Assembly (NCBI RefSeq): GCF_019308285.1
Contig: NZ_WWEM01000020.1
Coordinates: forward strand, 248,001 to 312,000
Length of the DNA stretch: 64,000 bases
From: Flavobacterium quisquiliarum
GTDB taxonomy: Bacteria; Bacteroidota; Bacteroidia; Flavobacteriales; Flavobacteriaceae
Direction of reading: 5' to 3'
Positions 54,808 to 62,080 of this stretch are shown in pieces (position 1 is the stretch's first letter; each line of letters opens with the position of its first letter). Made by a program: the position numbers and the translations under genes. The notes below the pieces were generated by a model. The model did not search any database, was not told the DNA's origin, and was given only the letters and a program-made list of their open reading frames with translations.

Positions 54808-56502
54808 ATGAATACAATAGACACAAACCCAGTAAATAATTTTGAACCACAAAATGACAGTAAAATGTGGTGGAAAAATTCAGAAAGCGAACAAATTTTA
54901 AATCGTGGTTATCTTTTAAAAGGTGAAACAGTTGAAGGTGCAATTGATAGAATTTGTACCGCAGCAGCCAAAAGATTATACAAACCAGAATTAAAAGAAT
55001 CTTTTGTTGAAATGATCGAAAGAGGGTGGATGAGTATAAGTTCTCCGGTTTGGGCAAATATGGGAACAGAAAGAGGTCTGCCAATTTCTTGTTTTAACGT
55101 TCACGTTCCAGATAAAATTGAAGGAATCACGCATAAATTGGGTGAAGTAATCATGCAGACTAAAATTGGTGGTGGAACTTCTGGTTATTTTGGTGAATTA
55201 CGTGAACGCGGAAGTGCTGTAACTGACAACGGAAAGAGTAGTGGTGCAGTAAGTTTTATGAAACTTTTTGATACGGCTATGGATACGATTTCACAAGGAG
55301 GAGTTCGTCGTGGTGCATTTGCTGCTTATTTGGATGTCGATCATCCGGATATTGAAGAGTTTTTGAAAATTAAAAGTATTGGAAATCCAATTCAGAACTT
55401 GTTTACAGGAATTTGCGTGCCAGATTATTGGATGCAGGAAATGATTGATGGTGATGCAGAAAAAAGACAAGTTTGGGCAAAAGTTTTAGAGAGCCGTCAG
55501 CAAAAAGGATTGCCTTATATCTTTTTTAGTGACAACGTAAATAAAAATAAACCTCAGGTTTACAAAGATCAGAATCTTAGAATTAATGCGAGTAACTTAT
55601 GCAGCGAGATCATGCTTCCGTCAACTCATGACGAATCATTTATCTGCTGTCTTTCTTCTATGAATTTAGAGTTATATGAAGAATGGAAAGATACTGAAGC
55701 CGTAAAATTGGCTATCTTCTTCTTAGATGCAGTGCTGCAGGAATTCATCGAAAAAACGGAAGGAAACTATTATCTTGCTGCCGCTAATAAATTTGCAAAA
55801 AGACACCGCGCATTAGGTTTAGGTGTTTTAGGATGGCATTCTTACTTACAGAAAAATATGATTCCGTTTGAAGGAATGGAAGCTAAAATGAAAACGACTG
55901 AGATTTTCAAACATATCAGTGATAAAGCAGATAAAGCAAGTCAAGAATTGGCTAGAATTTACGGAGAACCAGAATTGTTAAAAGGGTATGGAAGACGTAA
56001 TACAACCACAATGGCAATTGCTCCTACAACTTCGTCTTCTGCAATTTTAGGACAAACTTCGCCAGGAATTGAACCTTTCAGCAGTAATTATTACAAAGCT
56101 GGATTGAGCAAAGGTAATTTTATGCGTAAAAATAAATACCTTAAAAAGCTACTGGAAGAAAAAGGCTTAGATAACGAAGAAGTTTGGAGAGGAATTATGC
56201 TTAACGGAGGTAGCGTACAGCATATGGAACAACTAACCAAAGAGGAAAAAGATGTCTTTAAAACATTTAAAGAAATCAGTCAGTTGGAAATTGTGCAGCA
56301 GGCAGGAATTCGTCAGAAGTTCGTGGATCAAGGACAAAGTTTGAACCTTAATATCCCAGCAGAATTGGCGATTAAAGATGTAAACCGTTTAATGATCGAA
56401 GCTTGGCAGCAAGGTGTTAAAAGTTTGTATTACCAAAGAAGCCAAAGTGTTTCTAAAGAATTAGTAACAAGTCTTGTTTCCTGCAGCAGTTGTGAATCAT
56501 AA
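54808..56502 (+). CDS. nrdA: Class I ribonucleotide reductase, alpha (catalytic) subunit, no ATP-cone
   Basis: 564 residues, shorter than E. coli NrdA (761) because it lacks the N-terminal ATP-cone. Catalytic parts are intact: C95 in LPISCFNVHV, the N263-C265-E267 triad in SNLCSEIMLP, the second redox cysteine at about C280/C281, the TTSSSAILGQTSPGIEP loop near 410, and the C-terminal shuttle pair C559/C562 (SCSSCES). It reduces ribonucleotides to deoxyribonucleotides with the NrdB radical. Without an ATP-cone in either subunit, overall dATP feedback by that domain is absent. It ends in a terminator 8 bp downstream. Confidence 0.95.
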   Translation: MNTIDTNPVNNFEPQNDSKMWWKNSESEQILNRGYLLKGETVEGAIDRICTAAAKRLYKPELKESFVEMIERGWMSISSPVWANMGTERGLPISCFNVHVPDKIEGITHKLGEVIMQTKIGGGTSGYFGELRERGSAVTDNGKSSGAVSFMKLFDTAMDTISQGGVRRGAFAAYLDVDHPDIEEFLKIKSIGNPIQNLFTGICVPDYWMQEMIDGDAEKRQVWAKVLESRQQKGLPYIFFSDNVNKNKPQVYKDQNLRINASNLCSEIMLPSTHDESFICCLSSMNLELYEEWKDTEAVKLAIFFLDAVLQEFIEKTEGNYYLAAANKFAKRHRALGLGVLGWHSYLQKNMIPFEGMEAKMKTTEIFKHISDKADKASQELARIYGEPELLKGYGRRNTTTMAIAPTTSSSAILGQTSPGIEPFSSNYYKAGLSKGNFMRKNKYLKKLLEEKGLDNEEVWRGIMLNGGSVQHMEQLTKEEKDVFKTFKEISQLEIVQQAGIRQKFVDQGQSLNLNIPAELAIKDVNRLMIEAWQQGVKSLYYQRSQSVSKELVTSLVSCSSCES

Positions 56503-56509
56503 TAAAAAC

Positions 56510-56546
56510 AAAAGCCGAATCTTATTTTAGATCCGGCTTTTTTATT
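56510..56546 (+). terminator. Terminator after nrdA
   Basis: AAAGCCG and ATCT (56511-56522) pair with AGAT and CGGCTTT (56529-56540) with one A-C mismatch, followed by T6. Confidence 0.9.
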
Positions 56547-56559
56547 GGTTTAAAGTTTT

Positions 56560-56601
56560 ACGCAGATTTAAACAGATTTGAGCAGATTTGAGCAGATTTT
56601 T
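56560..56601. repeat. Four 10-bp tandem units of the GCAGATTT family
   Basis: ACGCAGATTT, AACAGATTT, GAGCAGATTT and GAGCAGATTT follow one another at 10-bp spacing. The same words build the hairpin at 61945-62031. Confidence 0.75.
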
Positions 56602-56640
56602 AACCAAAAGTGTTTGCGTAGTGTTTGTCATCTTATTTTT

Positions 56641-57495
56641 CTATTTTACTTTATAAAAAGTAAAGGACTTATCAAATAAAATCCCTCTTATAGTTTTTAT
56701 CGGATTAGAATTTTTCTCTCGTTTAAATAAACCAATTGTTAACGTAAGCCATGAAAGATTAGGATGTTCGTGATGCACATCGTGGTTTCCAATGCCAAAT
56801 CCTAAAGGAAACCAGTACGTATTTGTTTTATGTTCTAAAGAAGTGCCCATGTGTTCACACCAGCTTCTTATTGCCGAGATAATATTTAAAACAAAAAGGG
56901 TAAGCAGCACAAAATAGATAGGAGGTTTTATAATAAAAAAACAAACAACACTAACACATATTGAAATTGTAAAATAGAATCTGTTGATTTTTAATATGTT
57001 GTTGAGTTTTTTAGAATCTTCTCTTTTATTAAAGTCAAAAATTAAATAGAAAGTATATAAGGCAGGAATTGATTCCAGCAGAATATATAAATATCTATAT
57101 TTTTGATATATTTTTTGGGACATCGGAGAAGCAAGTGGATCTAAATCTGTGTTGGTATATCCGTGATGAATTAAGTGGTATTTTCTATAGTGTTCTCCAT
57201 AAAAAGGCAAAAAGACTAAAGCTGAACATAAATTTAAAATAAAACGGTCAAATTTAGTTTTGGTTATTGCTTTATGAGATCCCTCATGAACCGTAAGTAT
57301 TAGAAAAGAATGTACGAGAAGACCAGCTGGTAAAAATGTCCAATAAAATCCTGCTTTATATAAGTACATACAATACCCAATTAAACAAAGCAAAATGAAA
57401 GCAAACAAAAAAGTGGTTAGGGGTATTAGCAAAGGATTTTTTCTAAGTTTTTTTTCGATAGAAATTTCTTCTATTAAGTGTTTTTGAATTTTCAT
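56641..57495 (-). CDS. Membrane fatty-acid desaturase-family protein
   Basis: 284 residues, about four to five membrane segments. The three histidine boxes of non-heme di-iron desaturases/hydroxylases are present: HEGSHK near 70, HLIHHGY near 107 and HDVHHEHP near 240, with a further CEHMG near 215. The enzyme would introduce a double bond or hydroxyl into a lipid or carotenoid chain at the inner membrane. It is short for an acyl-lipid desaturase (usually 300-360). The gene is very AT-rich and stands alone. A TAnnTTTG box on the minus strand is at 57561-57568. Confidence 0.85.
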   Translation of the reverse strand: MKIQKHLIEEISIEKKLRKNPLLIPLTTFLFAFILLCLIGYCMYLYKAGFYWTFLPAGLLVHSFLILTVHEGSHKAITKTKFDRFILNLCSALVFLPFYGEHYRKYHLIHHGYTNTDLDPLASPMSQKIYQKYRYLYILLESIPALYTFYLIFDFNKREDSKKLNNILKINRFYFTISICVSVVCFFIIKPPIYFVLLTLFVLNIISAIRSWCEHMGTSLEHKTNTYWFPLGFGIGNHDVHHEHPNLSWLTLTIGLFKREKNSNPIKTIRGILFDKSFTFYKVK

Positions 57496-57702
57496 TTTTG
57501 TTCAAATAAGATCATCTAAATTTTTTTAGCTTAAAATTTTTATGGTATTAAGCAGTAATGCAAACTTAGATTTCCATTTGTCTAACATCGGGTACTATAA
57601 GTTTTAAAAATGTAGAAATAAGACATTTGCTCATTTTTCTTTTTGAATAAATAAAATTATCTAAAAAAGTAAACCTGTATAGTGAGCTAAACTACAAAAG
57701 AG

Positions 57703-57735
57703 AAACCCTGTAAATGAATTAGATTTACAGAGTTT
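57703..57735. terminator. Hairpin, probable bidirectional terminator
   Basis: AAACCCTGTAAAT (57703-57715) pairs with ATTTACAGAGTTT (57723-57735) with one mismatch, in the gap between the desaturase promoter side and the Crp gene end. A/T-rich on both sides. Confidence 0.5.
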
Positions 57736-57765
57736 ATTATTTATTATTTATTATCAATTTGAAAT

Positions 57766-57800
57766 CTAGGATTTGATACGGAAGAACTATCAAACCCTAG
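57766..57800 (-). terminator. Hairpin overlapping the end of the Crp-family gene
   Basis: CTAGGATTTGAT (57766-57777) pairs with ATCAAACCCTAG (57789-57800) except one A-C pair. The right arm covers the gene's last codons; a U-rich run follows further on. Confidence 0.55.
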
Positions 57801-58362
57801 ACTTCAATCGACTCAAAGTTTCCTGCGAAATATTAATATAAGAAGCTACAATCTTATTAGGAAGTCTTTTCACAATAGCCGGATTAATTTTCAAAAGCTG
57901 ATTATATCTTTCAAAAGCATCCATCGTGGTAAAAGACATTAATCGGTTGGCATTATTTACATACGCTTTCTCTAAATAGTTGCTGTAAAACTCACGCCAT
58001 TGCGGAATAATTTTCATTAAATAATTAAAATCGTCATGTGTAATGGTCAGCAATTCAGATTTCTCAATTACTTGAATATTTTCCTGCGAAGGCTTTTTAG
58101 TTATAAAACTGACCAAAGCAGTCGCAAACTGATTTTCGAAAGCAATATATCGGGTAACATCTTTTCCTTCTTCATTAATAAAAAAGATCCGAACACAGCC
58201 TTTTCCAACAAAAAAAGTCTGCTGGCTGATTTGTCCCTGTGCAAGCAATAACTCATTTTTAGTTTTCTTCAGAGGTTTAAAATAGGAAAGAATCTTATTT
58301 AAATCTTCATCAGAAACTTCAATATTTTTTTTGATGTAATTACTTAGCTGTTCGTATATCAT
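57790..58362 (-). CDS. Crp/Fnr-family transcriptional regulator
   Basis: 190 residues from the ATG at 58362 (MIYEQLSNYIKK); the frame to 58410 would overlap ribB and is not needed. The N-terminal cyclic-nucleotide-binding-like fold shows QGQISQQTFFVGKGCVRIFF and EGKDVTRYIAFENQFATAL; the C-terminal helix-turn-helix is IVASYINISQETLSRLKS. Bacteroidota proteins of this type often lack the cAMP-contact residues, as seems the case here. It begins 1 bp after the ribB stop, so it is translated from the same message. Confidence 0.88.
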   Translation of the reverse strand: MIYEQLSNYIKKNIEVSDEDLNKILSYFKPLKKTKNELLLAQGQISQQTFFVGKGCVRIFFINEEGKDVTRYIAFENQFATALVSFITKKPSQENIQVIEKSELLTITHDDFNYLMKIIPQWREFYSNYLEKAYVNNANRLMSFTTMDAFERYNQLLKINPAIVKRLPNKIVASYINISQETLSRLKSRV

Positions 58363-58363
58363 T

Positions 58364-59026
58364 TTATTTATAATCTCGCACGAATTTACGGTAATAGATA
58401 ATATCTTCAATTGATAAAACTAGTAAATCGTGTCGTTGAGCAAAACTAACAATTTCGTTTAATTTTGCCATTGTTCCATCTTCATTCATTAATTCACAAA
58501 GAACGGCTTCGGGTTTTAGATTAGCGAGTTTCATTAAATCGACACTTCCTTCGGTATGACCGTTTCGTTCTAAAACGCCATTATTTTTTGCTCTTAAAGG
58601 AAAAATATGTCCAGGTCTTGCTAAATCTTCAGCTTTAGCATTCGAAGCAATTGCAGTTTTGATTGTAGTGATTCGGTCGGCAGCAGAAACTCCTGTGGTT
58701 ACGCCATTTTTAGCTTCAATTGTAATAGTAAAAGGAGTTTGAAAACTGCTGGTATTGTCTTTTACCATATAGGGAAGTTCCAGTTGATCGGCTTTTTCAT
58801 TGGTTAAACACAAACAGACAATACCACTGCATTCACGTATCATAAGAGCCATATCGGAAACGTTCATATGTTCGGCAGAAAAAATCAAATCGCCTTCGTT
58901 TTCCCGATTTTCGTCATCAATCAGCAGAATTCCTTTTCCGCTTTTAAGTTGTTCTAAAGCATTTTCAACACGGTCTTGGCTTGTAATTCCAAATTGAACC
59001 AACGGACTTATTTCTGTATTTATCAT
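58364..59026 (-). CDS. ribB: 3,4-dihydroxy-2-butanone 4-phosphate synthase
   Basis: 220 residues, stand-alone RibB without a GTP cyclohydrolase II domain. Motifs: [14 protein letters not shown] near 37-50 (metal and substrate binding), [29 protein letters not shown] near 137-165, with the acidic/His residues of the active site. It turns ribulose-5-phosphate into the four-carbon precursor of riboflavin. The promoter box TACATTTG at 59063-59070 leaves a leader of only about 30 nt, too short for an FMN riboswitch. The Crp-family gene follows directly. Confidence 0.95.
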   Translation of the reverse strand: MINTEISPLVQFGITSQDRVENALEQLKSGKGILLIDDENRENEGDLIFSAEHMNVSDMALMIRECSGIVCLCLTNEKADQLELPYMVKDNTSSFQTPFTITIEAKNGVTTGVSAADRITTIKTAIASNAKAEDLARPGHIFPLRAKNNGVLERNGHTEGSVDLMKLANLKPEAVLCELMNEDGTMAKLNEIVSFAQRHDLLVLSIEDIIYYRKFVRDYK

Positions 59027-59062
59027 TATAATGTATTTTGAAACTTATTAAAAATAGGATTT

Positions 59063-59070
59063 CAAATGTA
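59063..59070 (-). promoter_or_regulatory. Candidate -7 box for ribB
   Basis: Minus strand TACATTTG fits TAnnTTTG, 36 bp upstream of the start. No well-placed TTG. Confidence 0.35.
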
Positions 59071-59212
59071 CAGTTGTACAGCATGTAAAAGTTTGATGTA
59101 AGTCAATAAATTGAGTTTTTCTTTTTTTTAATGATATTTTAATTTAGTTAGCAAAAACGTTAATTTAGTGCTCGAAATTTCAATTCCAAAATCGATAAAC
59201 ACCGCCTTTTAA

Positions 59213-60814
59213 ATGGAGAATATTACCGTTATTATAATGCTGCTTTTTGGTGTAGCATTTTTAAGTCTAGTTAGTAAAAGATATAATTTTCCGATACCTA
59301 TTGTTTTAGTGCTTTGCGGTGTAATTATTAGTGTCGTGCCGGGACTTCCGGTTGTTGCGCTAAGCCCTGAAATTGTTTTTATTATTTTCCTACCGCCTCT
59401 TTTGTATCATGCTGCATGGCATACGAGTTGGTCTGATTTTAAACAATCTATCCGTCCGATAACTTTAGCAGCTGTTGGTTTGGTGTTTTTTACTACTGGA
59501 TTAGTTGCTGTTGTGGCGCATTGGCTTATAGATGATATTTCTTGGCCGTTAGCCTTTTTACTTGGTGCTATCGTTTCGCCTCCAGATGCAGTTTCAGCAA
59601 CTGCGATTACAAAAGGATTAGGATTAAATCCAAGATTAATTGCCATTTTGGAAGGAGAAAGTCTGGTTAACGATGCCAGCGGTCTTGTAGCTTATAAATA
59701 TGCTTTAACTGCTATTACAGCTGGAAATTTTGTTTTATGGCAGGCAGGATTGAATTTTGTTTTAATGTCTATTCTAGGTATTGGAATTGGTTTAGCGATT
59801 GGTTTTGTTATGTACTATATTCATAAAAGATTTGTTTGCGATGACATTATTGAGGTAACACTTACGCTGCTAACGCCATTTTCATCTTATTTGCTTGCGG
59901 AACATTTTCATGGATCAGGAGTTTTGGCAGTCGTAACTACTGGACTTTTTCTAGCAGCGAGATCAGGGACTATTTTTTCTCACGAAAGCCGGATTATGAC
60001 CAATACGATATGGGATGTTTTAAATAATATTCTAAACGGTTTGATCTTTATTTTAATTGGATTGCAGTTAAGACAGATTATGGAAGGAATCAGCAGTTAT
60101 TCTGGAACTTCATTATTTATTTGGGGAGCTGTTATTAGCGTTGTCGTCATTGTTGTGCGTTTTTTGTGGGTTGTTCCCGCTACGATTTTGCCAAGAATGC
60201 TCAGCAAACGAATACGAGCCAAAGAAGAATTTGATTACCGAAACATGATTGTTTTTGGTTGGTCGGGAATGCGTGGTGTGGTTTCTATGGCAGCTGCTTT
60301 GGCGCTTCCGCTAATGTTGAATAAAACAGAAGAATTCCCCCTTCGTAATCTGATTATTTACCTTGTTTTTTGTGTGATATTATCCACTTTAGTTATTCAA
60401 GGACTTACACTTCCTTGGCTGATTAAAAAGCTAAAAATTGAACGTTATTCTATTTTAGCAGAAGAATATGATATTCGAAACAAAATTGTTTCTGAAACGA
60501 TAACGCATATCGAAGATAATTTTTCTTTATTGGATGATGAATTATTGCACAACATTAAAAGTAAGTATGAAGTAAAATTTAACCGACTGCAAAAAACGGA
60601 ACTTCCTGCTAACTTTTTTGGAAATGGAAAAGTATTAGGCGGACAGATTTTTAATGAGTTTACCAGAGTACAAATTGATCTTTTGAATGTGGAGCGAAAT
60701 AAACTGGAAACCATGCATAAAAAAGGTTCTGTAAACGAAGAAATTTTTAGAAAAATCGAAAAAGAACTGGATTTAGAAGAAACCCGCTTGTGGATGGAAA
60801 TGTACGAAGAATAA
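59213..60814 (+). CDS. CPA1-family Na+/H+ (or K+/H+) antiporter, NhaP-like
   Basis: 533 residues with about 12 membrane segments. Motifs: FLPPLLYHAAW near 63, AIVSPPDAVSATAI near 122, LEGESLVNDASGLVAYK near 146 (the acidic ND pair of the ion site) and GWSGMRGVVSMAAALALP near 350. A cytoplasmic tail of about 120 residues follows, typical of NhaP-like proteins. It exchanges protons for sodium or potassium across the inner membrane. It is a single gene and ends at the palindrome at 60859. Confidence 0.93.
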   Translation: MENITVIIMLLFGVAFLSLVSKRYNFPIPIVLVLCGVIISVVPGLPVVALSPEIVFIIFLPPLLYHAAWHTSWSDFKQSIRPITLAAVGLVFFTTGLVAVVAHWLIDDISWPLAFLLGAIVSPPDAVSATAITKGLGLNPRLIAILEGESLVNDASGLVAYKYALTAITAGNFVLWQAGLNFVLMSILGIGIGLAIGFVMYYIHKRFVCDDIIEVTLTLLTPFSSYLLAEHFHGSGVLAVVTTGLFLAARSGTIFSHESRIMTNTIWDVLNNILNGLIFILIGLQLRQIMEGISSYSGTSLFIWGAVISVVVIVVRFLWVVPATILPRMLSKRIRAKEEFDYRNMIVFGWSGMRGVVSMAAALALPLMLNKTEEFPLRNLIIYLVFCVILSTLVIQGLTLPWLIKKLKIERYSILAEEYDIRNKIVSETITHIEDNFSLLDDELLHNIKSKYEVKFNRLQKTELPANFFGNGKVLGGQIFNEFTRVQIDLLNVERNKLETMHKKGSVNEEIFRKIEKELDLEETRLWMEMYEE

Positions 60815-60858
60815 AGTTTTTGAAATTCCAAATCTTAAAATTCAAATTCCAAAATAGG

Positions 60859-60895
60859 GCTTTGTCAAAGTTTTAAACTTTGACAAAGCTTTTTC
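60859..60895. terminator. Perfect 31-bp palindrome acting as terminator
   Basis: GCTTTGTCAAAGTTT (60859-60873), one T, and its complement (60875-60889), followed by T-rich sequence on the plus strand, between convergent genes. Member of the repeat family at 22635 and 48626. Confidence 0.85.
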
Positions 60896-60902
60896 TTTTT
60901 AA

Positions 60903-61346
60903 TTAAACAGGAATCTTAACCTCGCTTAACGCTAAGTTTGCACTTGCTTGAGCCATAATTTTAGCAGTATTTTTATTGATTACTTCTGCTTTAATATTGA
61001 TAATCGTTTTTCCCAATTTCGCCAAAGTAGTTCTTACAATAACGGTTTGCGATTCGAATGCAGGATTAAAATAATCAATGTATAAATTGATTGTCGGATA
61101 AAACTTTTCGAGGCCTAAAACCATGAAATTTACACCAATGCAATCATCTATCATTCCGGCTGTAACGCCACCGTGAAGCATACCAACTGGATTCGTCATT
61201 TCTTTTCTGACTTCAAATTCGAATTCAACATTTTCTTTTTCAACGGCAATCACTTTTCCGTTTAACCAATGTGCAAAAGGAGAAGGGCTTCCCGTAAAAT
61301 GTTTACCAATATAACTCTGCAGAAATTCTAGTCTTTTATTGTCCAT
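60903..61346 (-). CDS. PaaI-like hotdog-fold acyl-CoA thioesterase
   Basis: 147 residues. The hotdog signature PVGMLHGGVTAGMIDDCIGV (about 53-72) with HGG and the acidic pair marks the PaaI/YiiD-like group that hydrolyses acyl- or phenylacetyl-CoA thioesters. No signal peptide, so cytoplasmic. It is divergent from an HxlR regulator and its promoter (TATCTTTG at 61431-61438, TTG at 61457-61459, minus strand) is framed by two dyads, so it is probably the regulator's target. The natural substrate is unknown. Confidence 0.88.
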   Translation of the reverse strand: MDNKRLEFLQSYIGKHFTGSPSPFAHWLNGKVIAVEKENVEFEFEVRKEMTNPVGMLHGGVTAGMIDDCIGVNFMVLGLEKFYPTINLYIDYFNPAFESQTVIVRTTLAKLGKTIINIKAEVINKNTAKIMAQASANLALSEVKIPV

Positions 61347-61413
61347 TTTGATTAATTTTAAATTTATTAGATTTCTATAATTTTGGTTTGTTTGATATTA
61401 TTAAATAAATTTG

Positions 61414-61460
61414 CTTGCAAATTGCAAGTGCAAAGATATTTATTACTTGTATATTGCAAG
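61414..61460. promoter_or_regulatory. Two 15-bp dyad operators around the thioesterase promoter
   Basis: CTTGCAAATTGCAAG (61414-61428), a perfect palindrome, and CTTGTATATTGCAAG (61446-61460), 13/15 identical to it. Their centres are 32 bp apart, about three helical turns. One covers the -33 box and the other the start point of the minus-strand promoter, the layout expected for repression by the adjacent HxlR protein. Confidence 0.7.
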
Positions 61461-61480
61461 TGATTTTTTAAACTATTTTT

Positions 61481-61897
61481 ATGGCGAGTTCAAAAAAGAG
61501 ATCAGAATGCCCAATAAGTACATCCTTAGAAATTTGGGGAGATAAATGGTCGTTGTTGATAATCAGGGATTTGATGTTTAAAAAACAATGTACATACGGA
61601 GATTTTCTAAAATCGGAAGAGAAAATAGCAACCAATATTCTGGCCAGCAGACTTTTAGTTTTAGAAGAAAACAATATAATTGTTAAACTGGAACATCCAG
61701 AAAGCAAAGCAAAAGTACTGTATCGATTAACAGAAAAAGGAATTGAGCTGTTTCCTGTTTTGGTAGAAATCAGTTTGTGGGCAGAGAAGTATTATGATAT
61801 TCCGAAAGAACGAGAAAGTATTATTGCTAAAGCCAAAAACAATAAGACTGAGTTTATAGCAAAGGGAATACAGAAAATGAAGGAAGGCTTGAATTAA
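61481..61897 (+). CDS. HxlR-family transcriptional regulator (second)
   Basis: 138 residues: CPISTSLEIWGDKWSLLIIRDLMF (C10 near the usual sensing position), YGDFLKSEEKIATNILASRLLVLEENNII and YRLTEKGIELFPVLVEISLWAEK define the winged helix. Longer C-terminal tail than the regulator at 39647, and only about family-level similarity. It starts 134 bp from the divergent thioesterase, with two dyad sites between them, which it probably binds; it may also control itself. Confidence 0.92.
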   Translation: MASSKKRSECPISTSLEIWGDKWSLLIIRDLMFKKQCTYGDFLKSEEKIATNILASRLLVLEENNIIVKLEHPESKAKVLYRLTEKGIELFPVLVEISLWAEKYYDIPKERESIIAKAKNNKTEFIAKGIQKMKEGLN

Positions 61898-61944
61898 AAG
61901 TTGTCAATAGATTTGTTTTAATCTAGCATGGGCTTAAAGTTGGG

Positions 61945-62031
61945 TTTCACGCAGATTTAAAATGATTTAAGCAGATTCCCCAGATTTTTAATCGAAATAA
62001 ATCTGCTAAAATCTGCGTAATCTGCGTGAAA
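61945..62031. repeat. Hairpin repeat of GCAGATT units
   Basis: Outer arms TTTCACGCAGATT (61945-61957) and AATCTGCGTGAAA (62019-62031) are perfect; an inner AGCAGATT / AATCTGCT pair adds a second stem. Related to 56560-56601. It lies between convergent genes and may stop transcription. Confidence 0.75.
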
Positions 62032-62045
62032 TAAAATCTTTTGAG

Positions 62046-62073
62046 CATAACTCATAACTCATAACTCATAACT
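62046..62073. repeat. Four perfect CATAACT tandem units
   Basis: 7-bp unit repeated at 62046, 62053, 62060 and 62067, just before the end of the MutS-like gene. A 7-bp unit outside a gene can vary in copy number by slippage. Confidence 0.85.
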
Positions 62074-62080
62074 TTTACCC

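Noticed and set aside
59027..59212. FMN riboswitch upstream of ribB
   Set aside because: The likely promoter leaves only about 30 nt of leader and no RFN-like conserved blocks are seen.
56560..62031. CRISPR array from GCAGATTT repeats
   Set aside because: Units are 10 bp without spacers, and no cas gene is present.
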